Positions 25,553-38,128 are shown, numbered from the stretch's first letter. The stretch is 51,195 bases of DNA from Rhodoferax sp. (GCF_030646845.1 NZ_JAUSLE010000062.1:1-51195), one strand, 5' to 3'. Translations and numbers: made by a program. The notes: generated by a model not told the origin, from the sequence alone.

Positions 25553-26826
25553 TGGGATCTTTTTTGCCAATTGAGGCTGCAACGCCCAAAGCGCGGCGCT
25601 CACGCCAGGCTCGAGTGGTCTGGGGGGCAAGGGTGGTGACTGTGGGTGGTGATGCACCCGTGCGCGTTCAGTCGATGACCAATACGGACACTGTCGATGT
25701 CATCGGCACAGCGATTCAGGTCAAGGAATTGGCGCTTGCGGGTTCTGAAATGGTGCGCCTGACCGTCAATACGCCGGAGGCGGCGCAAGCCGTGCCGCAC
25801 GTTCGGGAGCAGCTTGACCGAATGGGAATTGACGTCCCGCTGATTGGCGACTTCCACTACAACGGACACCGGTTGTTAATTGATTTTCCCGCTTGTGCGC
25901 AAGCCTTGTCCAAGTACCGGATCAACCCGGGCAATGTCGGCAAGGGCGACAAGCGCGACAGGCAATTTGGTCTGATGGTCGAGGCAGCGATGCGGTGGGG
26001 CAAGCCCGTTCGCATCGGGGTGAATTGGGGAAGTCTGGACCAGGAGTTGCTGGCCGGTCTGATGGATGAGAACAGTCGCCGCGCCACGCCGTGGGATGCC
26101 AAGCCGGTCATGTATGAAGCCTTGATCACGTCCGCCATTGAGTCAGCTCGCCGTGCCGCAGAAATGGGCATGGATGAGAACCAGATCATCCTGTCATGCA
26201 AGGTCAGTGGTGTGCAGGATCTCGTTTCGGTCTACCGTGAATTGGCAAGACGCTGCGACTACCCGCTTCATTTGGGATTGACCGAAGCCGGAATGGGGAC
26301 CAAAGGAGCCGTGGCGTCCGCCACGGCACTGTCCATTCTGCTGCAGGAGGGTATTGGTGACACCATTCGTGTTTCCCTGACACCGCAGCCGGGTGAAGCC
26401 CGAACGCAGGAGGTTGTCATCGCCTGTGAGATTCTTCAGGCCCTCGAACTCCGGTCATTTGTTCCCAGCGTGACCGCCTGCCCAGGCTGTGGTCGCACTA
26501 CCAGCACCACTTTTCAGGAGCTCACCAAGCAGATTGAAGACTTTCTGAGGGCGCAAATGCCAGTCTGGCGCGAGAAATACCCAGGGGTTGAAAAAATGAA
26601 GGTTGCGGTCATGGGGTGCATCGTGAATGGGCCCGGTGAAAGCAAGCACGCTGACATTGGGATCAGTCTGCCGGGCACCGGGGAGGCCCCAGCCGCGCCT
26701 GTGTTCATTGATGGCGAAAAGCGATTGACCTTGCGCGGGGACACGATTGCGCAAGAGTTTCAGAAGATTGTCGAGAGCTATGTTGAACGCCGTTTTGGTA
26801 CGCATGCGACTGTCGCTACGTTTTGA
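25552..26826 (+). CDS. ispG: 4-hydroxy-3-methylbut-2-enyl diphosphate synthase IspG
   Basis: A 424-residue [4Fe-4S] enzyme (GcpE) of the MEP pathway that makes HMBPP from MEcPP. The N-terminal TIM barrel has [19 protein letters not shown] and RINPGNVG. The C-terminal Fe-S domain carries C310, C313 and C356 ([16 protein letters not shown]), with the conserved glutamate right after. Its length matches the long proteobacterial form. The start is a GTG whose first base is the last base of the rodZ stop. It is followed by hisS after 8 nt, the usual order. Confidence 0.95.
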   Translation: MGSFLPIEAATPKARRSRQARVVWGARVVTVGGDAPVRVQSMTNTDTVDVIGTAIQVKELALAGSEMVRLTVNTPEAAQAVPHVREQLDRMGIDVPLIGDFHYNGHRLLIDFPACAQALSKYRINPGNVGKGDKRDRQFGLMVEAAMRWGKPVRIGVNWGSLDQELLAGLMDENSRRATPWDAKPVMYEALITSAIESARRAAEMGMDENQIILSCKVSGVQDLVSVYRELARRCDYPLHLGLTEAGMGTKGAVASATALSILLQEGIGDTIRVSLTPQPGEARTQEVVIACEILQALELRSFVPSVTACPGCGRTTSTTFQELTKQIEDFLRAQMPVWREKYPGVEKMKVAVMGCIVNGPGESKHADIGISLPGTGEAPAAPVFIDGEKRLTLRGDTIAQEFQKIVESYVERRFGTHATVATF

Positions 26827-26834
26827 ATGAATTC

Positions 26835-28148
26835 ATGAGTCAAATAGAAATCGCTGCAAAGTCGGAGAAACTGACGGCCGTCAAGGGCATGAATGATGTT
26901 CTGCCGCCGGAGTCGGCGGCCGTCGAATGGCTTGAAAGCCGCGTCCGGTCATTGATGGCCCGCTATGCTTACCGGAACATCCGTACGCCCATTGTCGAGC
27001 GCACACCGTTGTTCATTCGAGGGCTGGGGGAAGTGACGGATATTGTCGAGAAGGAGATGTACTCCTTTGAAGATCGACTCAATGGGGATCCGCTGACTCT
27101 GCGTCCGGAAGCCACGGCCGGTGTTGTGCGGGCGGTTGTGGAGCATTCCATGTTGTATGACGGCGGCAAACGCCTCTACTACATGGGTCCGATGTTTCGG
27201 CACGAGCGGCCTCAGCGTGGGCGCTATCGGCAGTTTGACCAGATCGGCGCCGAGGCGCTCGGCTTCTCTGGTGCCGAGGTGGATGCCGAATTGATTTTGC
27301 TGGCATTTGCGCTGTGGAAGGATCTGGGTCTGACCGATGTTCGACTCGAGCTGAACAGTCTGGGTCAACCTGCAGAGCGGTTGAAGCATCGGCAAGCCCT
27401 GATTGCACATTTTGAGCGGCATGCGGATGTGCTGGATGAAGACGCCAGGCGGCGCCTGCACAGCAATCCCCTTCGGATTCTTGACACAAAGAACCCCGCG
27501 ATGCAGGCGGTGGTGGAGTCCGCACCGAGGCCGCTTGACTATTTGGGTGAGGCATCGCTGGCGCATTTCAATACATTGAAATCCCTTCTGGACGCCAACG
27601 ATGTTGCCTACACCGTGAATCCACGCCTGGTGCGGGGTATGGACTACTACAACCTCACCGTGTTCGAGTTCACGACGGACCGGCTTGGTTCACAGGGAAC
27701 GGTTTGCGCCGGTGGTCGATATGACTACCTGGTCGAGCAGTTGGGCGGCAAGCCCGCGCCCGCTGTCGGATGGGCGCTTGGGGTCGATCGCGTGTTGGAG
27801 CTCATCCGGGAGCAAGGTTTGGGGGTTGTTGAGCCGACTCTGGATGCGTATGCAATCGTGCCCGATGCGGCTGCCTTGCCCCTGGCGTTGCGGACACTCC
27901 AGGATCTGAGAGCCGCAGGAGTCAGTGTTCAAATGCACACCAGTTCGGGCGACGGCATGGGTAGCATGAAATCGCAATTCAAACGAGCCGACAGCAGTGG
28001 GGCCAATTTCGCGCTTGTTTTTGGGGCTGACGAGATATCAAAAAATCTGGTGACCGTCAAAGCACTTCGCGATGGCAGTGGTTCGCAGGCAACCCGCTCA
28101 CTCGCTGACCTGGTCGACTGGGCACCCACCCTACAATCGCGGACTTAA
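26835..28148 (+). CDS. hisS: Histidyl-tRNA synthetase
   Basis: A 437-residue class II aminoacyl-tRNA synthetase. Motif 2 is seen in [19 protein letters not shown], the histidine-specific loop in [15 protein letters not shown] and motif 3 in [10 protein letters not shown]. The C-terminal anticodon-binding domain begins at about 335. The ATG at 26835 (MSQIEIAAK) is chosen; an in-frame TTG at 26823 overlaps the ispG stop. A catalytically different paralogue, hisZ, lies at 35504. The 12 bp to the next gene and the run of neighbours suggest one operon. Confidence 0.96.
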   Translation: MSQIEIAAKSEKLTAVKGMNDVLPPESAAVEWLESRVRSLMARYAYRNIRTPIVERTPLFIRGLGEVTDIVEKEMYSFEDRLNGDPLTLRPEATAGVVRAVVEHSMLYDGGKRLYYMGPMFRHERPQRGRYRQFDQIGAEALGFSGAEVDAELILLAFALWKDLGLTDVRLELNSLGQPAERLKHRQALIAHFERHADVLDEDARRRLHSNPLRILDTKNPAMQAVVESAPRPLDYLGEASLAHFNTLKSLLDANDVAYTVNPRLVRGMDYYNLTVFEFTTDRLGSQGTVCAGGRYDYLVEQLGGKPAPAVGWALGVDRVLELIREQGLGVVEPTLDAYAIVPDAAALPLALRTLQDLRAAGVSVQMHTSSGDGMGSMKSQFKRADSSGANFALVFGADEISKNLVTVKALRDGSGSQATRSLADLVDWAPTLQSRT

Positions 28149-28160
28149 CTGAATATTTTC

Positions 28161-28895
28161 ATGGCAAATCATCTAGATCTTGAAGAACAAGAGCAACTCG
28201 ACCAGCTCAAGCATTTTTGGAAGCAGTATGGCAATCCCATCACCTGGCTATTGATTCTGGTGCTCGGTGCATTTGCAGGTTGGAATTTCTACCAATATTG
28301 GCAGCGCAGCCAGGCAATTCAGGCAGCGGCGATGTATGACGAGGTCGAGCGTGTTGTGAAGTCGGCAGACACCGGAAAAATCGACCGCGCTTTTTCCGAC
28401 ATGAAAGACCGGTTTGCATCAACGACCTATGCACAGCAGGCGGGGTTGCTCGTCGCAAAGCAATATTACCTTGCCGGCAATGTTGATGCTGCCAAGGCGG
28501 CTTTGGACTGGGTTGCGACCAAATCATCGGACCCGGGATACCAGGCCATCGCGAAGTTGCGTCTGGCCGGAATTCTGATGGAATCCAAGGCTTTCGATGC
28601 TGCCTTGCAGCAGCTGAATGGATCGTTCCCCGCCAATTTTGACGCGCTGGTAGCTGATCGAAAAGGTGATATTTTGTTGTTGCAAGGAAAAAAGGTGGAA
28701 GCGCGGGTCGAATATGAAAAAGCTTTCAAGAGTTTCGAAGAGCGTACCGAGTACCGGCGCTTGGTGGAAGTGAAGTTGAATTCGCTGGGGATAAATCCGC
28801 AGAGAGGTGGCGAGATTGGCAGTGGTGTTGCTGCAACTAAAAGCGCTGGCGCTGTGCCTGTGTCGGATGCCGCGGCACCAGAAGGGAAAAAGTGA
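28161..28895 (+). CDS. yfgM: YfgM-family membrane-anchored TPR protein
   Basis: A 244-residue protein with a short cytoplasmic N-terminus, one membrane helix at about 27-45 (ITWLLILVLGAFAGWNFY) and a periplasmic tetratricopeptide-like domain of the TPR_21 type (about 50-210). In E. coli YfgM associates with PpiD and the SecYEG translocon and helps hand over exported proteins. A TACAAT sequence inside the end of hisS (28132-28137) could be an internal -10 box. The stop overlaps the bamB GTG by 4 nt (GTGA). Confidence 0.85.
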   Translation: MANHLDLEEQEQLDQLKHFWKQYGNPITWLLILVLGAFAGWNFYQYWQRSQAIQAAAMYDEVERVVKSADTGKIDRAFSDMKDRFASTTYAQQAGLLVAKQYYLAGNVDAAKAALDWVATKSSDPGYQAIAKLRLAGILMESKAFDAALQQLNGSFPANFDALVADRKGDILLLQGKKVEARVEYEKAFKSFEERTEYRRLVEVKLNSLGINPQRGGEIGSGVAATKSAGAVPVSDAAAPEGKK

Positions 28896-30031
28896 AGCTT
28901 GATCTTCTTTTGAAGGCCGCCACCAGGGTGGCATTCGGATTATTTGTTTTGGGTTCCCTTGTCAGTTGTTCAAGTGGATCGGAAAAGCTGAGGCCCGCCG
29001 AGTTGGCTCCTAACGCGGGTCTGTTGGGCGTGCGATTGGCTTGGTCGTCGAAAGTCGGCACAATCGATTTCCCGCTTCAGGTCAATGTGAACGGCAATAC
29101 AGTCACTGTCGCCAGTTCTGACGGTGTTATGGCTTCTTTTGATGCTCGCACAGGTAAGGAACTCTGGCGTACCAGCGTGGATGCTCAGGTTGCAGCAGGG
29201 GTCGGTAGCGATGGCCGCTTTGCTGCGGTAGTGACTCGTGGGAATGAACTGATTGTCCTGGATGCTGGACGGGAGATGTGGCGCCAAAAACTTTCAGCGC
29301 AGAGTTTCACTCCTCCCCTGGTTGCGGGTGGGCGTGTGTTCTTGCTCGCCGCCGATCGCTCGTTGATGGCTTACGATGCCCAGTCAGGGCGCAAGCTCTG
29401 GAACCAGCAGCGTCCGGGGGAGTCTTTGGTGCTACGTCAGTCTGGTGTGTTGTTGGCTGTCGGAGATACGCTGGTGGCCGGCCTGTCTGGCCGTCTCGTC
29501 GGCATCAATCCATCAAGTGGCGCTACCCGTTGGGAGTCCCCCATCGCATCCCCACGCGGCACCAACGATATTGAACGGCTGGTTGATTTGGTTGGTCGCG
29601 TCAGTCGCGAAGGCGATGTCGTTTGCGCGCGTGCTTTTCAGGCGGCTGTTGGCTGTGTCGACGCCGCACGTGGCAACTTGCTTTGGACCAAGCCGGCAAA
29701 TGGTTCTGTCGGCATCCATGGTGACGACAAGTATGTTTTCGGAGTTGAAGGCGACGGAAAACTCGTGACTTGGCGACGCACCGATGGTGAGCGCGTCTGG
29801 GTGTCGGAGCGTTTACGATACCGAAGCCTGACTGCCCCGCTCGTTGTGGGTCGATCCATTGCGGTGGGCGATGACGCCGGTCTGGTTCATTTGCTATCGC
29901 GTGAAGACGGGTCCCCCCTGACGCGAGTGGCAACCGATGGTTCGGCAATTGTTGCTGCGCCGGTTTTGGCTGCAGGAACTCTGGTGGTTGTCACACGCAG
30001 CGGTGGTATTTTCGGCTTCAAGCCTGAGTAA
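28892..30031 (+). CDS. bamB: Outer membrane assembly lipoprotein BamB
   Basis: A 379-residue eight-bladed beta-propeller lipoprotein of the BAM complex that binds BamA and helps load barrel substrates. The signal peptide ends in LVSC with C26 as the acylated residue. Propeller repeats are visible as [18 protein letters not shown] and NPSSGATRW. The start is a GTG at 28892 inside the GTGA overlap with yfgM. The order hisS-yfgM-bamB-der is the same in E. coli, which supports the call. Confidence 0.94.
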   Translation: MKLDLLLKAATRVAFGLFVLGSLVSCSSGSEKLRPAELAPNAGLLGVRLAWSSKVGTIDFPLQVNVNGNTVTVASSDGVMASFDARTGKELWRTSVDAQVAAGVGSDGRFAAVVTRGNELIVLDAGREMWRQKLSAQSFTPPLVAGGRVFLLAADRSLMAYDAQSGRKLWNQQRPGESLVLRQSGVLLAVGDTLVAGLSGRLVGINPSSGATRWESPIASPRGTNDIERLVDLVGRVSREGDVVCARAFQAAVGCVDAARGNLLWTKPANGSVGIHGDDKYVFGVEGDGKLVTWRRTDGERVWVSERLRYRSLTAPLVVGRSIAVGDDAGLVHLLSREDGSPLTRVATDGSAIVAAPVLAAGTLVVVTRSGGIFGFKPE

Positions 30032-30048
30032 GCGTCGGATCTCAAATC

Positions 30049-31392
30049 ATGAAACCTGTCTTGGCCCTCGTCGGCCGTCCCAATGTTGGTAAATCGACGC
30101 TTTTCAATCGGCTGACCAAGTCTCGTGACGCCATCGTTGCAGATTTTGCCGGGCTGACCCGGGATCGGCATTACGGCAATGGGCGACAGGGCAAGCACGA
30201 GTTCATTGTCATCGACACCGGTGGATTTGAGCCTGATGCTGCGAGTGGCATTTTCAAGGAAATGGCCAAACAGACGCGTCAGGCCGTTGCGGAAGCTGAT
30301 GTAGTCATTTTCGTCGTCGATGCCCGCGAGGGTATCTCTGCGCAGGATCACGAGATCGCCAAATACCTTCGCCGTCTCGGCAAACCCTGCGTGCTGGCGG
30401 CCAACAAGGCAGAAGGCATGCTGGCAGGCGCCCAGCTGGTCGAGTTCTTTGAATTGGGGCTGGGTGAAGTTCATGCGGTCTCTGCCGCGCACGGCCAGGG
30501 TATCCACTCGCTGGTGGAGCTGGCGCTGGCGCCTCTTCACCTGCCGGATCCCGATGACGCGGAGGATCAACGAGAGCCTGGCGTTATCAAACTGGCAGTC
30601 GCAGGTCGTCCCAATGTCGGCAAATCCACGTTGATCAACACCTGGCTGGGTGAAGAGCGACTGGTCGCGTTCGATTTGCCGGGAACGACGCGGGATGCGA
30701 TTTCCGTGCCGTTTGAACGCAACGGTCAGAAGTTCGAGTTGGTCGATACTGCAGGGTTGCGCCGTAAAGGCAAAGTCTTTGAGGCGATTGAGAAATTCTC
30801 GGTGGTCAAGACCTTGCAGGCCATTGAATCTTCAAATGTGGTGCTGCTGCTGATCGATGCGACACAAGGTGTTACGGATCAGGATGCCCATATTGCGGGC
30901 TACATTCTTGAAAATGGCCGCGCTGTCGTGCTTGCGGTAAACAAATGGGATGCGGTGGATGAGTACCAGCGGGAACTCGTGAAACGCTCCATCGAGACCC
31001 GTTTACCCTTCTTGAAGTTCGCGACGATGCATCTGATATCAGCAACGAAAAGGCAGGGCCTGGGGCCGCTGTGGGCGTCCATTGCGCAAGCCTACAAGGC
31101 GGCGAATTGCAAGATGTCGACGCCTGTCTTGACACGTTTGCTGCTGGAGGCCGTCCAGTTTCAAAGTCCCAAGCGTTCGGGCATGTTCCGCCCAAAACTG
31201 CGCTATGCGCACCAAGGCGGCATGAATCCACCGGTGATCGTGATTCACGGCAACTCGCTTGAACACGTGACCGATGCCTACAAACGCTTCCTGGAAGGTC
31301 GTTTTCGCAAAGAGTTTGATCTGGTGGGCACCCCCATGCGCATCGAGTTCAAGACGTCGAGCAACCCCTTCGCCGACAAAGGCGCCGCTTAG
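30049..31392 (+). CDS. der: Ribosome assembly GTPase Der (EngA)
   Basis: A 447-residue protein with two tandem GTPase domains followed by a KH-like domain, an architecture unique to Der. The two P-loops are both GRPNVGKST, at about 9-17 and 186-194. Switch/G3 motifs are DTGGFE and DTAGLR, and G4 motifs are AANKAEG and AVNKWD. The KH domain runs from about 345. Der is needed for 50S maturation. It ends the cluster that began at rlmN; 117 bp separate it from hfq. Confidence 0.96.
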   Translation: MKPVLALVGRPNVGKSTLFNRLTKSRDAIVADFAGLTRDRHYGNGRQGKHEFIVIDTGGFEPDAASGIFKEMAKQTRQAVAEADVVIFVVDAREGISAQDHEIAKYLRRLGKPCVLAANKAEGMLAGAQLVEFFELGLGEVHAVSAAHGQGIHSLVELALAPLHLPDPDDAEDQREPGVIKLAVAGRPNVGKSTLINTWLGEERLVAFDLPGTTRDAISVPFERNGQKFELVDTAGLRRKGKVFEAIEKFSVVKTLQAIESSNVVLLLIDATQGVTDQDAHIAGYILENGRAVVLAVNKWDAVDEYQRELVKRSIETRLPFLKFATMHLISATKRQGLGPLWASIAQAYKAANCKMSTPVLTRLLLEAVQFQSPKRSGMFRPKLRYAHQGGMNPPVIVIHGNSLEHVTDAYKRFLEGRFRKEFDLVGTPMRIEFKTSSNPFADKGAA

Positions 31393-31446
31393 CAAAGAAC
31401 ATCGGGGGGCGCGCTCAACTTTATTGTGGGATTGCGCCGGCCCGAC

Positions 31447-31474
31447 TTGAGAACGCGCTTTGCTGTGGTATCGT
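31447..31474 (+). promoter_or_regulatory. Sigma70-like promoter of hfq
   Basis: TTGAGA (31447-31452), a 16-nt spacer and TATCGT (31469-31474) lie 35 nt before the hfq GTG. This would drive hfq-hflX and probably hflK-hflC. Confidence 0.45.
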
Positions 31475-31509
31475 GACCTCTTCATCATTTTTTGAACACG
31501 GAGAATATC

Positions 31510-31758
31510 GTGAGCAACAAAGGCCAGTTACTTCAAGACCCTTTTCTCAATGCCTTGCGGCGGGAGCATGTACCGGTCTCCATCTACTTAGTCAACGGTA
31601 TCAAGCTGCAAGGTCAGATTGAGTCTTTTGACCAGTATGTCGTGTTGCTTCGCAACACGGTCACTCAAATGGTCTACAAACACGCCATCTCCACCATTGT
31701 GCCGGGACGCGCCGTGAATTTTGCAGCCGGCGAGGGTGACGAACCTGCCGCCGTCTGA
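31510..31758 (+). CDS. hfq: RNA chaperone Hfq
   Basis: An 82-residue Sm-like protein that forms a hexamer and pairs small RNAs with mRNAs. The Sm1 region has [20 protein letters not shown] and [14 protein letters not shown], and the Sm2 motif is [11 protein letters not shown]. The C-terminal tail after residue 70 is short (E. coli Hfq is 102 residues), as in other betaproteobacteria. The GTG at 31510 follows GGAGA at 31500-31504; an in-frame TTG at 31492 is less likely. The next gene starts inside it. Confidence 0.96.
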   Translation: MSNKGQLLQDPFLNALRREHVPVSIYLVNGIKLQGQIESFDQYVVLLRNTVTQMVYKHAISTIVPGRAVNFAAGEGDEPAAV

Positions 31759-32914
31759 TCGCCAGTCCGCGCCAACCATACTGGTTGGCGTTGATTTTGG
31801 ATTGCCCAATTTCGATGGCGAACTCGAAGAGTTGGGCTTGCTGGCGCAAACGGCGGGATTGAATCCGGTCGCCCGGATTACCTGCAAACGCAAAGCGCCG
31901 GATGCCGCCCTCTTTGTGGGAAGCGGAAAAGCCGATGAGATCAAATTGCTGGCGGCTCAACTGGGCGCGGTTGAGGTGCTATTCGACCAAAGTCTTAGCC
32001 CTGCGCAGCAGCGCAATCTGGAGCGACACCTTGAGCTGCCCGTCAATGATCGTACGCTTCTGATTCTGGAGATTTTCAGCCAAAGAGCCCGTAGCCATGA
32101 GGGCAAGCTCCAGGTCGAGCTTGCCCGAATGCAGTACCTGAGCACACGCTTGGTCCGTCGCTGGTCTCACCTGGAGCGGCAGAGCGGCGGCATCGGCATG
32201 CGCGGTGGTCCTGGTGAAAGCCAGATTGAGCTCGATCGCCGGATGATCGGCGACAACATCAAGAAGATCAAGGAGCGCCTGATCAAGGTCAAGCGTCAAC
32301 GCCAAACCCAGCGGCGTCAGCGCGAGCGACGCGACGCGTTCAATATTTCGCTGGTTGGGTACACCAACGCGGGCAAATCCACGCTCTTCAATGCTTTGGT
32401 AAAAGCCAGGGCCTATGCCGCAGATCAGTTGTTTGCAACCCTGGACACCACAACCCGCCAGCTGTATCTTGGAGAGGCGGGACGCTCGGTTTCTTTATCC
32501 GATACGGTTGGATTTATTCGTGATCTGCCGCACGGCCTGATCGATGCATTTCAAGCGACCCTTCAGGAGGCAGTGGATGCGGATCTCTTGTTGCATGTGG
32601 TAGATGCTGCAAGCCCCAATTTCCTGGAGCAGATTGCCGAGGTTCAGCGTGTACTGGGAGAGATCGGCGCTGCTGACATTCCGCAGGTCTTGGTATTCAA
32701 CAAGCTCGACGCTCTTGAAAACGAGCGCCGCCCCCTGCAACTGGAAGACACATTTGATCTGAATGGAGTGCCAATTCCACGGATATTTTTGAGCGCAAAG
32801 AATGGCGAAGGCGTTCAGGCGTTGCGCCATCAATTAGCGCGCATCGTGAGTGGGGGTGTGCTGCCTGCAAAGGAGGATCAGTATTCCCCTGACAATGATG
32901 AGGCCGCCCCCTGA
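31736..32914 (+). CDS. hflX: Ribosome-splitting GTPase HflX
   Basis: A 392-residue OBG-HflX GTPase that separates stalled or stress-damaged 70S ribosomes. An N-terminal HflX domain (about 15-185, [30 protein letters not shown]) is followed by the G domain: P-loop [10 protein letters not shown]3 DTVGFI and G4 FNKLD. The proposed start is a GTG at 31736, 23 nt inside hfq in another frame; a TTG at 31721 is the alternative. Translation is probably coupled to hfq. The downstream hflK and hflC continue the classic hfq-hflX-hflK-hflC order. Confidence 0.93.
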   Translation: MTNLPPSDRQSAPTILVGVDFGLPNFDGELEELGLLAQTAGLNPVARITCKRKAPDAALFVGSGKADEIKLLAAQLGAVEVLFDQSLSPAQQRNLERHLELPVNDRTLLILEIFSQRARSHEGKLQVELARMQYLSTRLVRRWSHLERQSGGIGMRGGPGESQIELDRRMIGDNIKKIKERLIKVKRQRQTQRRQRERRDAFNISLVGYTNAGKSTLFNALVKARAYAADQLFATLDTTTRQLYLGEAGRSVSLSDTVGFIRDLPHGLIDAFQATLQEAVDADLLLHVVDAASPNFLEQIAEVQRVLGEIGAADIPQVLVFNKLDALENERRPLQLEDTFDLNGVPIPRIFLSAKNGEGVQALRHQLARIVSGGVLPAKEDQYSPDNDEAAP

Positions 32915-32953
32915 TTGGGCACAATCCGGTAACGACACACAAGAGAAGAAGAG

Positions 32954-34345
32954 ATGAAACCTCACTTAAGCACCTTTCGCTGGGCGGTTTTGCCAGCGCG
33001 AATCCGGGGAATGTTCAACCTGAATGATCCCCGGTGGGGCCGCAGCGACGACAAACCGACGGAGGGTGATACGACAGAGCCGGTCCGCCCGCAGTCAGAC
33101 AGGCCAGATCCGCCTCCTGAAGGTGGTGGCGATCGCGGGCGCAAGCGCGGGCCAAACCAGGGCCCCCCTGATCTCGATGAACTCTGGCGAGATTTCAATC
33201 GCAAATTGGGTGGCTTGTTTGGTGGTGTGAAAAACGTGGGGCGTGGCATCCCCGGTGGCGGAGCTGGCGGGGGCAACGGCTCCGGCGGTGGCTTTCAGCC
33301 TGACATGAAGAGCGCCGGTATCGGAGTTGGCCTGATTGTTGGCGTGGTCCTGCTGATCTGGCTGGGCACGGGTTTTTTCATCGTGCAAGAGGGCCAGCAG
33401 GCGGTTATTACCCAGTTCGGGAAGTACAAATCATCGGTCGGTGCCGGTTTTAACTGGCGTTTGCCTTATCCCATTCAGCGTCATGAATTGATCTTTGTGA
33501 CCCAGATCCGCTCGGTCGATGTGGGACGTGATACGGTCATCAAGGCCACCGGCTTGCGCGAGTCGGCCATGCTGACCGAAGACGAAAACATCGTTGAGAT
33601 CAAGTTTGCCGTCCAGTACCGCCTCAGCGATGCGCGGGCATTTCTGTTCGAAAGCAAGAGTCCTGGCGAGGCGGTGGTGCAGGCTGCGGAAACTGCTGTG
33701 CGCGAAGTAGTTGGCAAGATGCGCATGGACAGTGCGCTGTCAGAAGAGCGTGACCAGATCGCGCCGCGCGTTCGCGACTTGATGCAAAAAATACTGGATC
33801 GGTACATGGTGGGTATTGAAGTGGTTGGCATCAATTTGCAGCAGGGCGGCGTGCGTCCGCCAGAGCAGGTGCAGGCGGCTTTTGATGATGTTTTGAAGGC
33901 CGGCCAGGAGCGCGAACGTGCCAAGAACGAAGCGCAGGCCTATGCGAACGACGTGGTGCCGCGTGCCGTCGGTTCTGCGTCCCGACTGAAGGAGGAAGCC
34001 GACGCCTACAAAGCCAAAATTGTGGCGCAGGCGCAAGGTGACGCACAACGCTTCAAATCGGTACTGGCTGAGTATCAGAAGGCCCCTCAGGTCACGCGCG
34101 ACCGCATGTACCTTGACACCATGGAGCAGATTTACAGCAACGTCACCAAGGTGATGGTTGATTCCAGACAGGGCTCCAACCTTCTGTACCTTCCTCTCGA
34201 CAAGATTGTCCAGATGAGCGGGCAGGGCGTTGATCCGGCTGCGGTTGCGGCGCCTGCGGCGGTGCCCGCAACCACACCCGCCAACTCGATCCCTGATGCA
34301 CGTACGCGGGATGCTGCCCGCGCGCGCGATCGCGATACACGCTAG
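32954..34345 (+). CDS. hflK: FtsH modulator HflK
   Basis: A 463-residue inner-membrane SPFH/band 7 protein that with HflC forms a large periplasmic cage around the FtsH protease. The N-terminal part is Pro/Gly-rich and disordered, with a run GGGAGGGNGSGGG near 101-113. One membrane helix lies at about 120-143 and the band 7 domain at about 145-370. A coiled coil and an Ala/Pro-rich, Arg/Asp-rich tail follow. AAGAGAAGAAGAG precedes the ATG at 32954; an ATG at 33011 (MFNLNDPRWG) is a possible alternative. It lies 9 bp before hflC. Confidence 0.93.
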   Translation: MKPHLSTFRWAVLPARIRGMFNLNDPRWGRSDDKPTEGDTTEPVRPQSDRPDPPPEGGGDRGRKRGPNQGPPDLDELWRDFNRKLGGLFGGVKNVGRGIPGGGAGGGNGSGGGFQPDMKSAGIGVGLIVGVVLLIWLGTGFFIVQEGQQAVITQFGKYKSSVGAGFNWRLPYPIQRHELIFVTQIRSVDVGRDTVIKATGLRESAMLTEDENIVEIKFAVQYRLSDARAFLFESKSPGEAVVQAAETAVREVVGKMRMDSALSEERDQIAPRVRDLMQKILDRYMVGIEVVGINLQQGGVRPPEQVQAAFDDVLKAGQERERAKNEAQAYANDVVPRAVGSASRLKEEADAYKAKIVAQAQGDAQRFKSVLAEYQKAPQVTRDRMYLDTMEQIYSNVTKVMVDSRQGSNLLYLPLDKIVQMSGQGVDPAAVAAPAAVPATTPANSIPDARTRDAARARDRDTR

Positions 34346-34354
34346 GAGCCCAGA

Positions 34355-35254
34355 ATGAACAGGTTAGGTTTTATTTTCGCTTCGCTTCTGGTGGCATTGG
34401 CGCTTGCCAGTTCGATGCTGTTCGTAGTGGACCAGAGGCAGTTTGGTGTGGTGTATGCCTTGGGGCAGATCAAGGAGGTCATCACCGAGCCCGGTTTGAA
34501 CTTCAAGCTGCCGCCGCCATTCCAGAATGTCTCCTACATCGACAAGCGTCTGCTGACGCTCGAAACCAGCGACACGGAACCCATGCTCACGGCTGAGAAA
34601 CAGCGTGTTGTGATCGACTGGTACGTGCGCTGGCGCATCTCGGAGCCCACCCAGTACATTCGTAACGTCGGCTTGACTGAGGCCGATGGCGCCAATCAGC
34701 TCAACCGCGTGGTGCGCAATGCATTTCAGGAAGAAATCAACAAGCGCACGGTCAAGGAGCTCCTGTCTACCAAGCGCGAAGCCATAACGGCAGACGTCAA
34801 GGCTGAAGTGCTTGACAAAGTCAAGGGCAGCAAGCCATGGGGCGTTGACGTCGTGGACGTCCGGATTACCCGTGCCGACTATGTTGACGCGATAACCGAA
34901 TCGGTCTACCGGCGTATGGAGGCCGAGCGCAAGCGGGTGGCCAATGAGTTGCGTTCAACCGGTGCTGCCGAAGGTGAAAAGATCCGTGCCGATGCTGATC
35001 GACAACGGGAAGTGGCAATAGCCAACGCCTACCGGGATGCCCAGAAAATCAAAGGCGAGGGTGACGCCGAAGCCGCCAGGATTTATGCGGAAGCCTTTGG
35101 TCGTGATCCGCAGTTTGCGCAGTTCTACCGGAGTCTGGATGCCTACAAGGCCAGTTTCAGCAAAAAGAGCGACGTGATGGTTGTGGACCCTTCATCCTCG
35201 GAGTTCTTCAAAGTCTTCCGAGGAAGCGTTTCCCCCACCCCTCCCAAGAAATAA
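34355..35254 (+). CDS. hflC: FtsH modulator HflC
   Basis: A 299-residue partner of HflK. The N-terminal membrane helix is at about 5-24. The band 7 domain follows (about 25-200; RQFGVVYALGQIKEVI, LNFKLPPPFQNV), then a long helical region with VANELRSTGAAEGEKIRADADR and EAFGRDPQFAQFYRSL. It closes the HflKC cage and limits FtsH access to membrane substrates. AGGAG lies 10 nt before the ATG. The stop is 3 nt before the DUF2065 start. Confidence 0.94.
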   Translation: MNRLGFIFASLLVALALASSMLFVVDQRQFGVVYALGQIKEVITEPGLNFKLPPPFQNVSYIDKRLLTLETSDTEPMLTAEKQRVVIDWYVRWRISEPTQYIRNVGLTEADGANQLNRVVRNAFQEEINKRTVKELLSTKREAITADVKAEVLDKVKGSKPWGVDVVDVRITRADYVDAITESVYRRMEAERKRVANELRSTGAAEGEKIRADADRQREVAIANAYRDAQKIKGEGDAEAARIYAEAFGRDPQFAQFYRSLDAYKASFSKKSDVMVVDPSSSEFFKVFRGSVSPTPPKK

Positions 35255-35257
35255 AGC

Positions 35258-35446
35258 TTGGATAGCGGGACTTTCTGGCTGGCCATGGCCCTCGTTCTGG
35301 TGATCGAGGGCCTTTTTCCATTGTTGTCGCCAGCTGGCTGGCGACGCATGTTTGCGCAGATTCTGCAGTTGAACGACGGACAGCTTCGTTTTTTCGGAAT
35401 GTGCAGCATTCTTGCGGGTCTGTTCGTGATTTGGTTTCTTCTTTGA
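35258..35446 (+). CDS. DUF2065 (YjeT-like) small membrane protein
   Basis: A 62-residue protein with two membrane helices (about 5-25 and 44-61) joined by a short polar loop containing WRRMF. It belongs to the DUF2065/YjeT family. In E. coli yjeT also lies just after hflC and before purA, which matches the order here. The function is unknown, and a role near HflKC-FtsH is inference from context. The start is a TTG at 35258, since no ATG or GTG fits. Confidence 0.8.
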   Translation: MDSGTFWLAMALVLVIEGLFPLLSPAGWRRMFAQILQLNDGQLRFFGMCSILAGLFVIWFLL

Positions 35447-35503
35447 GAAATTCCGGCGTCCAAGCCCGGTAAAATCACGGTTTTAACAGCTCCCCAAATT
35501 CAC

Positions 35504-36652
35504 ATGTCTGCTTGGGTCCTGCCGGATCACATTGCCGATGTCTTGCCGTCCGAAGCGCGGCACATCGAGGAACTTCGTCGAGACTTGCTGGACATGGCCC
35601 GCTGCTATGGCTACGAGTTGGTCATGCCGCCCCTGCTGGAGCATCTGGAGTCTTTGCTGACAGGTGCCGGTGAAGCGCTTGACCTGCAAACCTTCAAACT
35701 CGTGGATCAACTCTCCGGGCGCATGATGGGCCTGCGGGCCGACAGCACGCCGCAGGTGGCGCGCATCGATGCGCACTTGTTGAATCGCCATGGGGTCACC
35801 CGTTTGTGCTATTGCGGCCCGGTGCTGCATACGCGCCCCGGCGGACCCCATGCGACGCGGGAGCCGTTGCAGTTTGGCGCCGAAATCTACGGTCACGCCG
35901 GGCTGGAGGCCGATCTGGAGACACTGCAGCTGGCACTGGATTGCCTCAAGGTGGCCAGAGTGCAATCGCCCAGCGTGGACATGGCCGATGCCCGCATCGT
36001 CCACGCCCTGCTCGAAGGCGTGGCGCTCGAAGGCGACTTGGCGGAGCAGGTTCATGCGGCGCTGGCTGCCAAAGACAGCAGTGAACTGTCAGTGCTGACC
36101 AAAAATTTTCCACAGGCTTCCCGTCAGGGCCTTCTGGCACTGGTTCAGCTCTATGGCGATGAAAAAATCCTGGTCGAAGCTGAAAAAATGCTGCCGCCCT
36201 CGCCAGTTGTGCGTGAGGCGCTATCAAATCTGAAGTGGCTCGCCAGCCATCTGGAGGGGACGCATGTGACCTTCGATCTGGCTGATCTGCGCGGTTATGC
36301 CTACTACACCGGTGCCCGGTTTTCGATTTACGCCGCGGGTGCCAACGATGCGCTGGTGCGTGGCGGGCGGTACGACGAGGTCGGCGCCGTGTTCGGCCGA
36401 AACCGTCCGGCCGCCGGCTTCAGTCTGGACGTCAAAGCTCTTGTCGGTGTTCTGGCGGCGCGTCCACTGCGCGCCGCGATACGCGCGCCGTGGCGTGAAG
36501 CCGCCGACTTGCGTGCGGCCATAGCGTCCTTGCGCGTTCAGGGCGAGACCGTCGTTTGTGCTTTGCCCGGGCATGAGAGTGAAGTTGATGAGTTCCATTG
36601 CGATCGCGAGCTGATTCAGGTCGCGGGGCGGTGGGTCGTGAAAGCAATTTGA
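35504..36652 (+). CDS. hisZ: ATP phosphoribosyltransferase regulatory subunit HisZ
   Basis: A 382-residue paralogue of histidyl-tRNA synthetase that lacks the anticodon-binding domain and synthetase activity. It binds the short form of HisG and gives it histidine feedback control in the first step of histidine synthesis. [16 protein letters not shown] and [15 protein letters not shown] are HisS-like but divergent motifs. Its presence implies a short-form HisG elsewhere in the genome. A TAAAAT at 35470-35475 could be a -10 box, so hisZ-purA may have its own promoter. purA follows after 12 bp. Confidence 0.93.
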   Translation: MSAWVLPDHIADVLPSEARHIEELRRDLLDMARCYGYELVMPPLLEHLESLLTGAGEALDLQTFKLVDQLSGRMMGLRADSTPQVARIDAHLLNRHGVTRLCYCGPVLHTRPGGPHATREPLQFGAEIYGHAGLEADLETLQLALDCLKVARVQSPSVDMADARIVHALLEGVALEGDLAEQVHAALAAKDSSELSVLTKNFPQASRQGLLALVQLYGDEKILVEAEKMLPPSPVVREALSNLKWLASHLEGTHVTFDLADLRGYAYYTGARFSIYAAGANDALVRGGRYDEVGAVFGRNRPAAGFSLDVKALVGVLAARPLRAAIRAPWREAADLRAAIASLRVQGETVVCALPGHESEVDEFHCDRELIQVAGRWVVKAI

Positions 36653-38041
<1,389 letters not shown>

Positions 38042-38073
38042 TTTCCAGGATCGCAGACGGTTTTGATGAAATT

Positions 38074-38115
38074 GGCCTGTAGCCCACGTGCTACAAGCGC
38101 AGCTAGCTATTAATT
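38074..38115 (+). repeat. Dispersed intergenic repeat, copy C
   Basis: GGCCTGTAGCCCACGTG starts this copy and AGCTAGCTATTAATT is near its end. It lies in the 87-bp gap between purA and the phosphoribosyltransferase gene. The last bases run into AGGAG, the ribosome site of the next gene. Confidence 0.6.
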
Positions 38116-38128
38116 CAGGAGCAACACG

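Noticed and set aside
26835..36652. hisZ (35504-36652) as a second histidyl-tRNA synthetase
   Set aside because: It lacks the anticodon-binding domain and its motifs are altered, which fits the HisZ regulatory subunit; hisS at 26835 is the complete enzyme.
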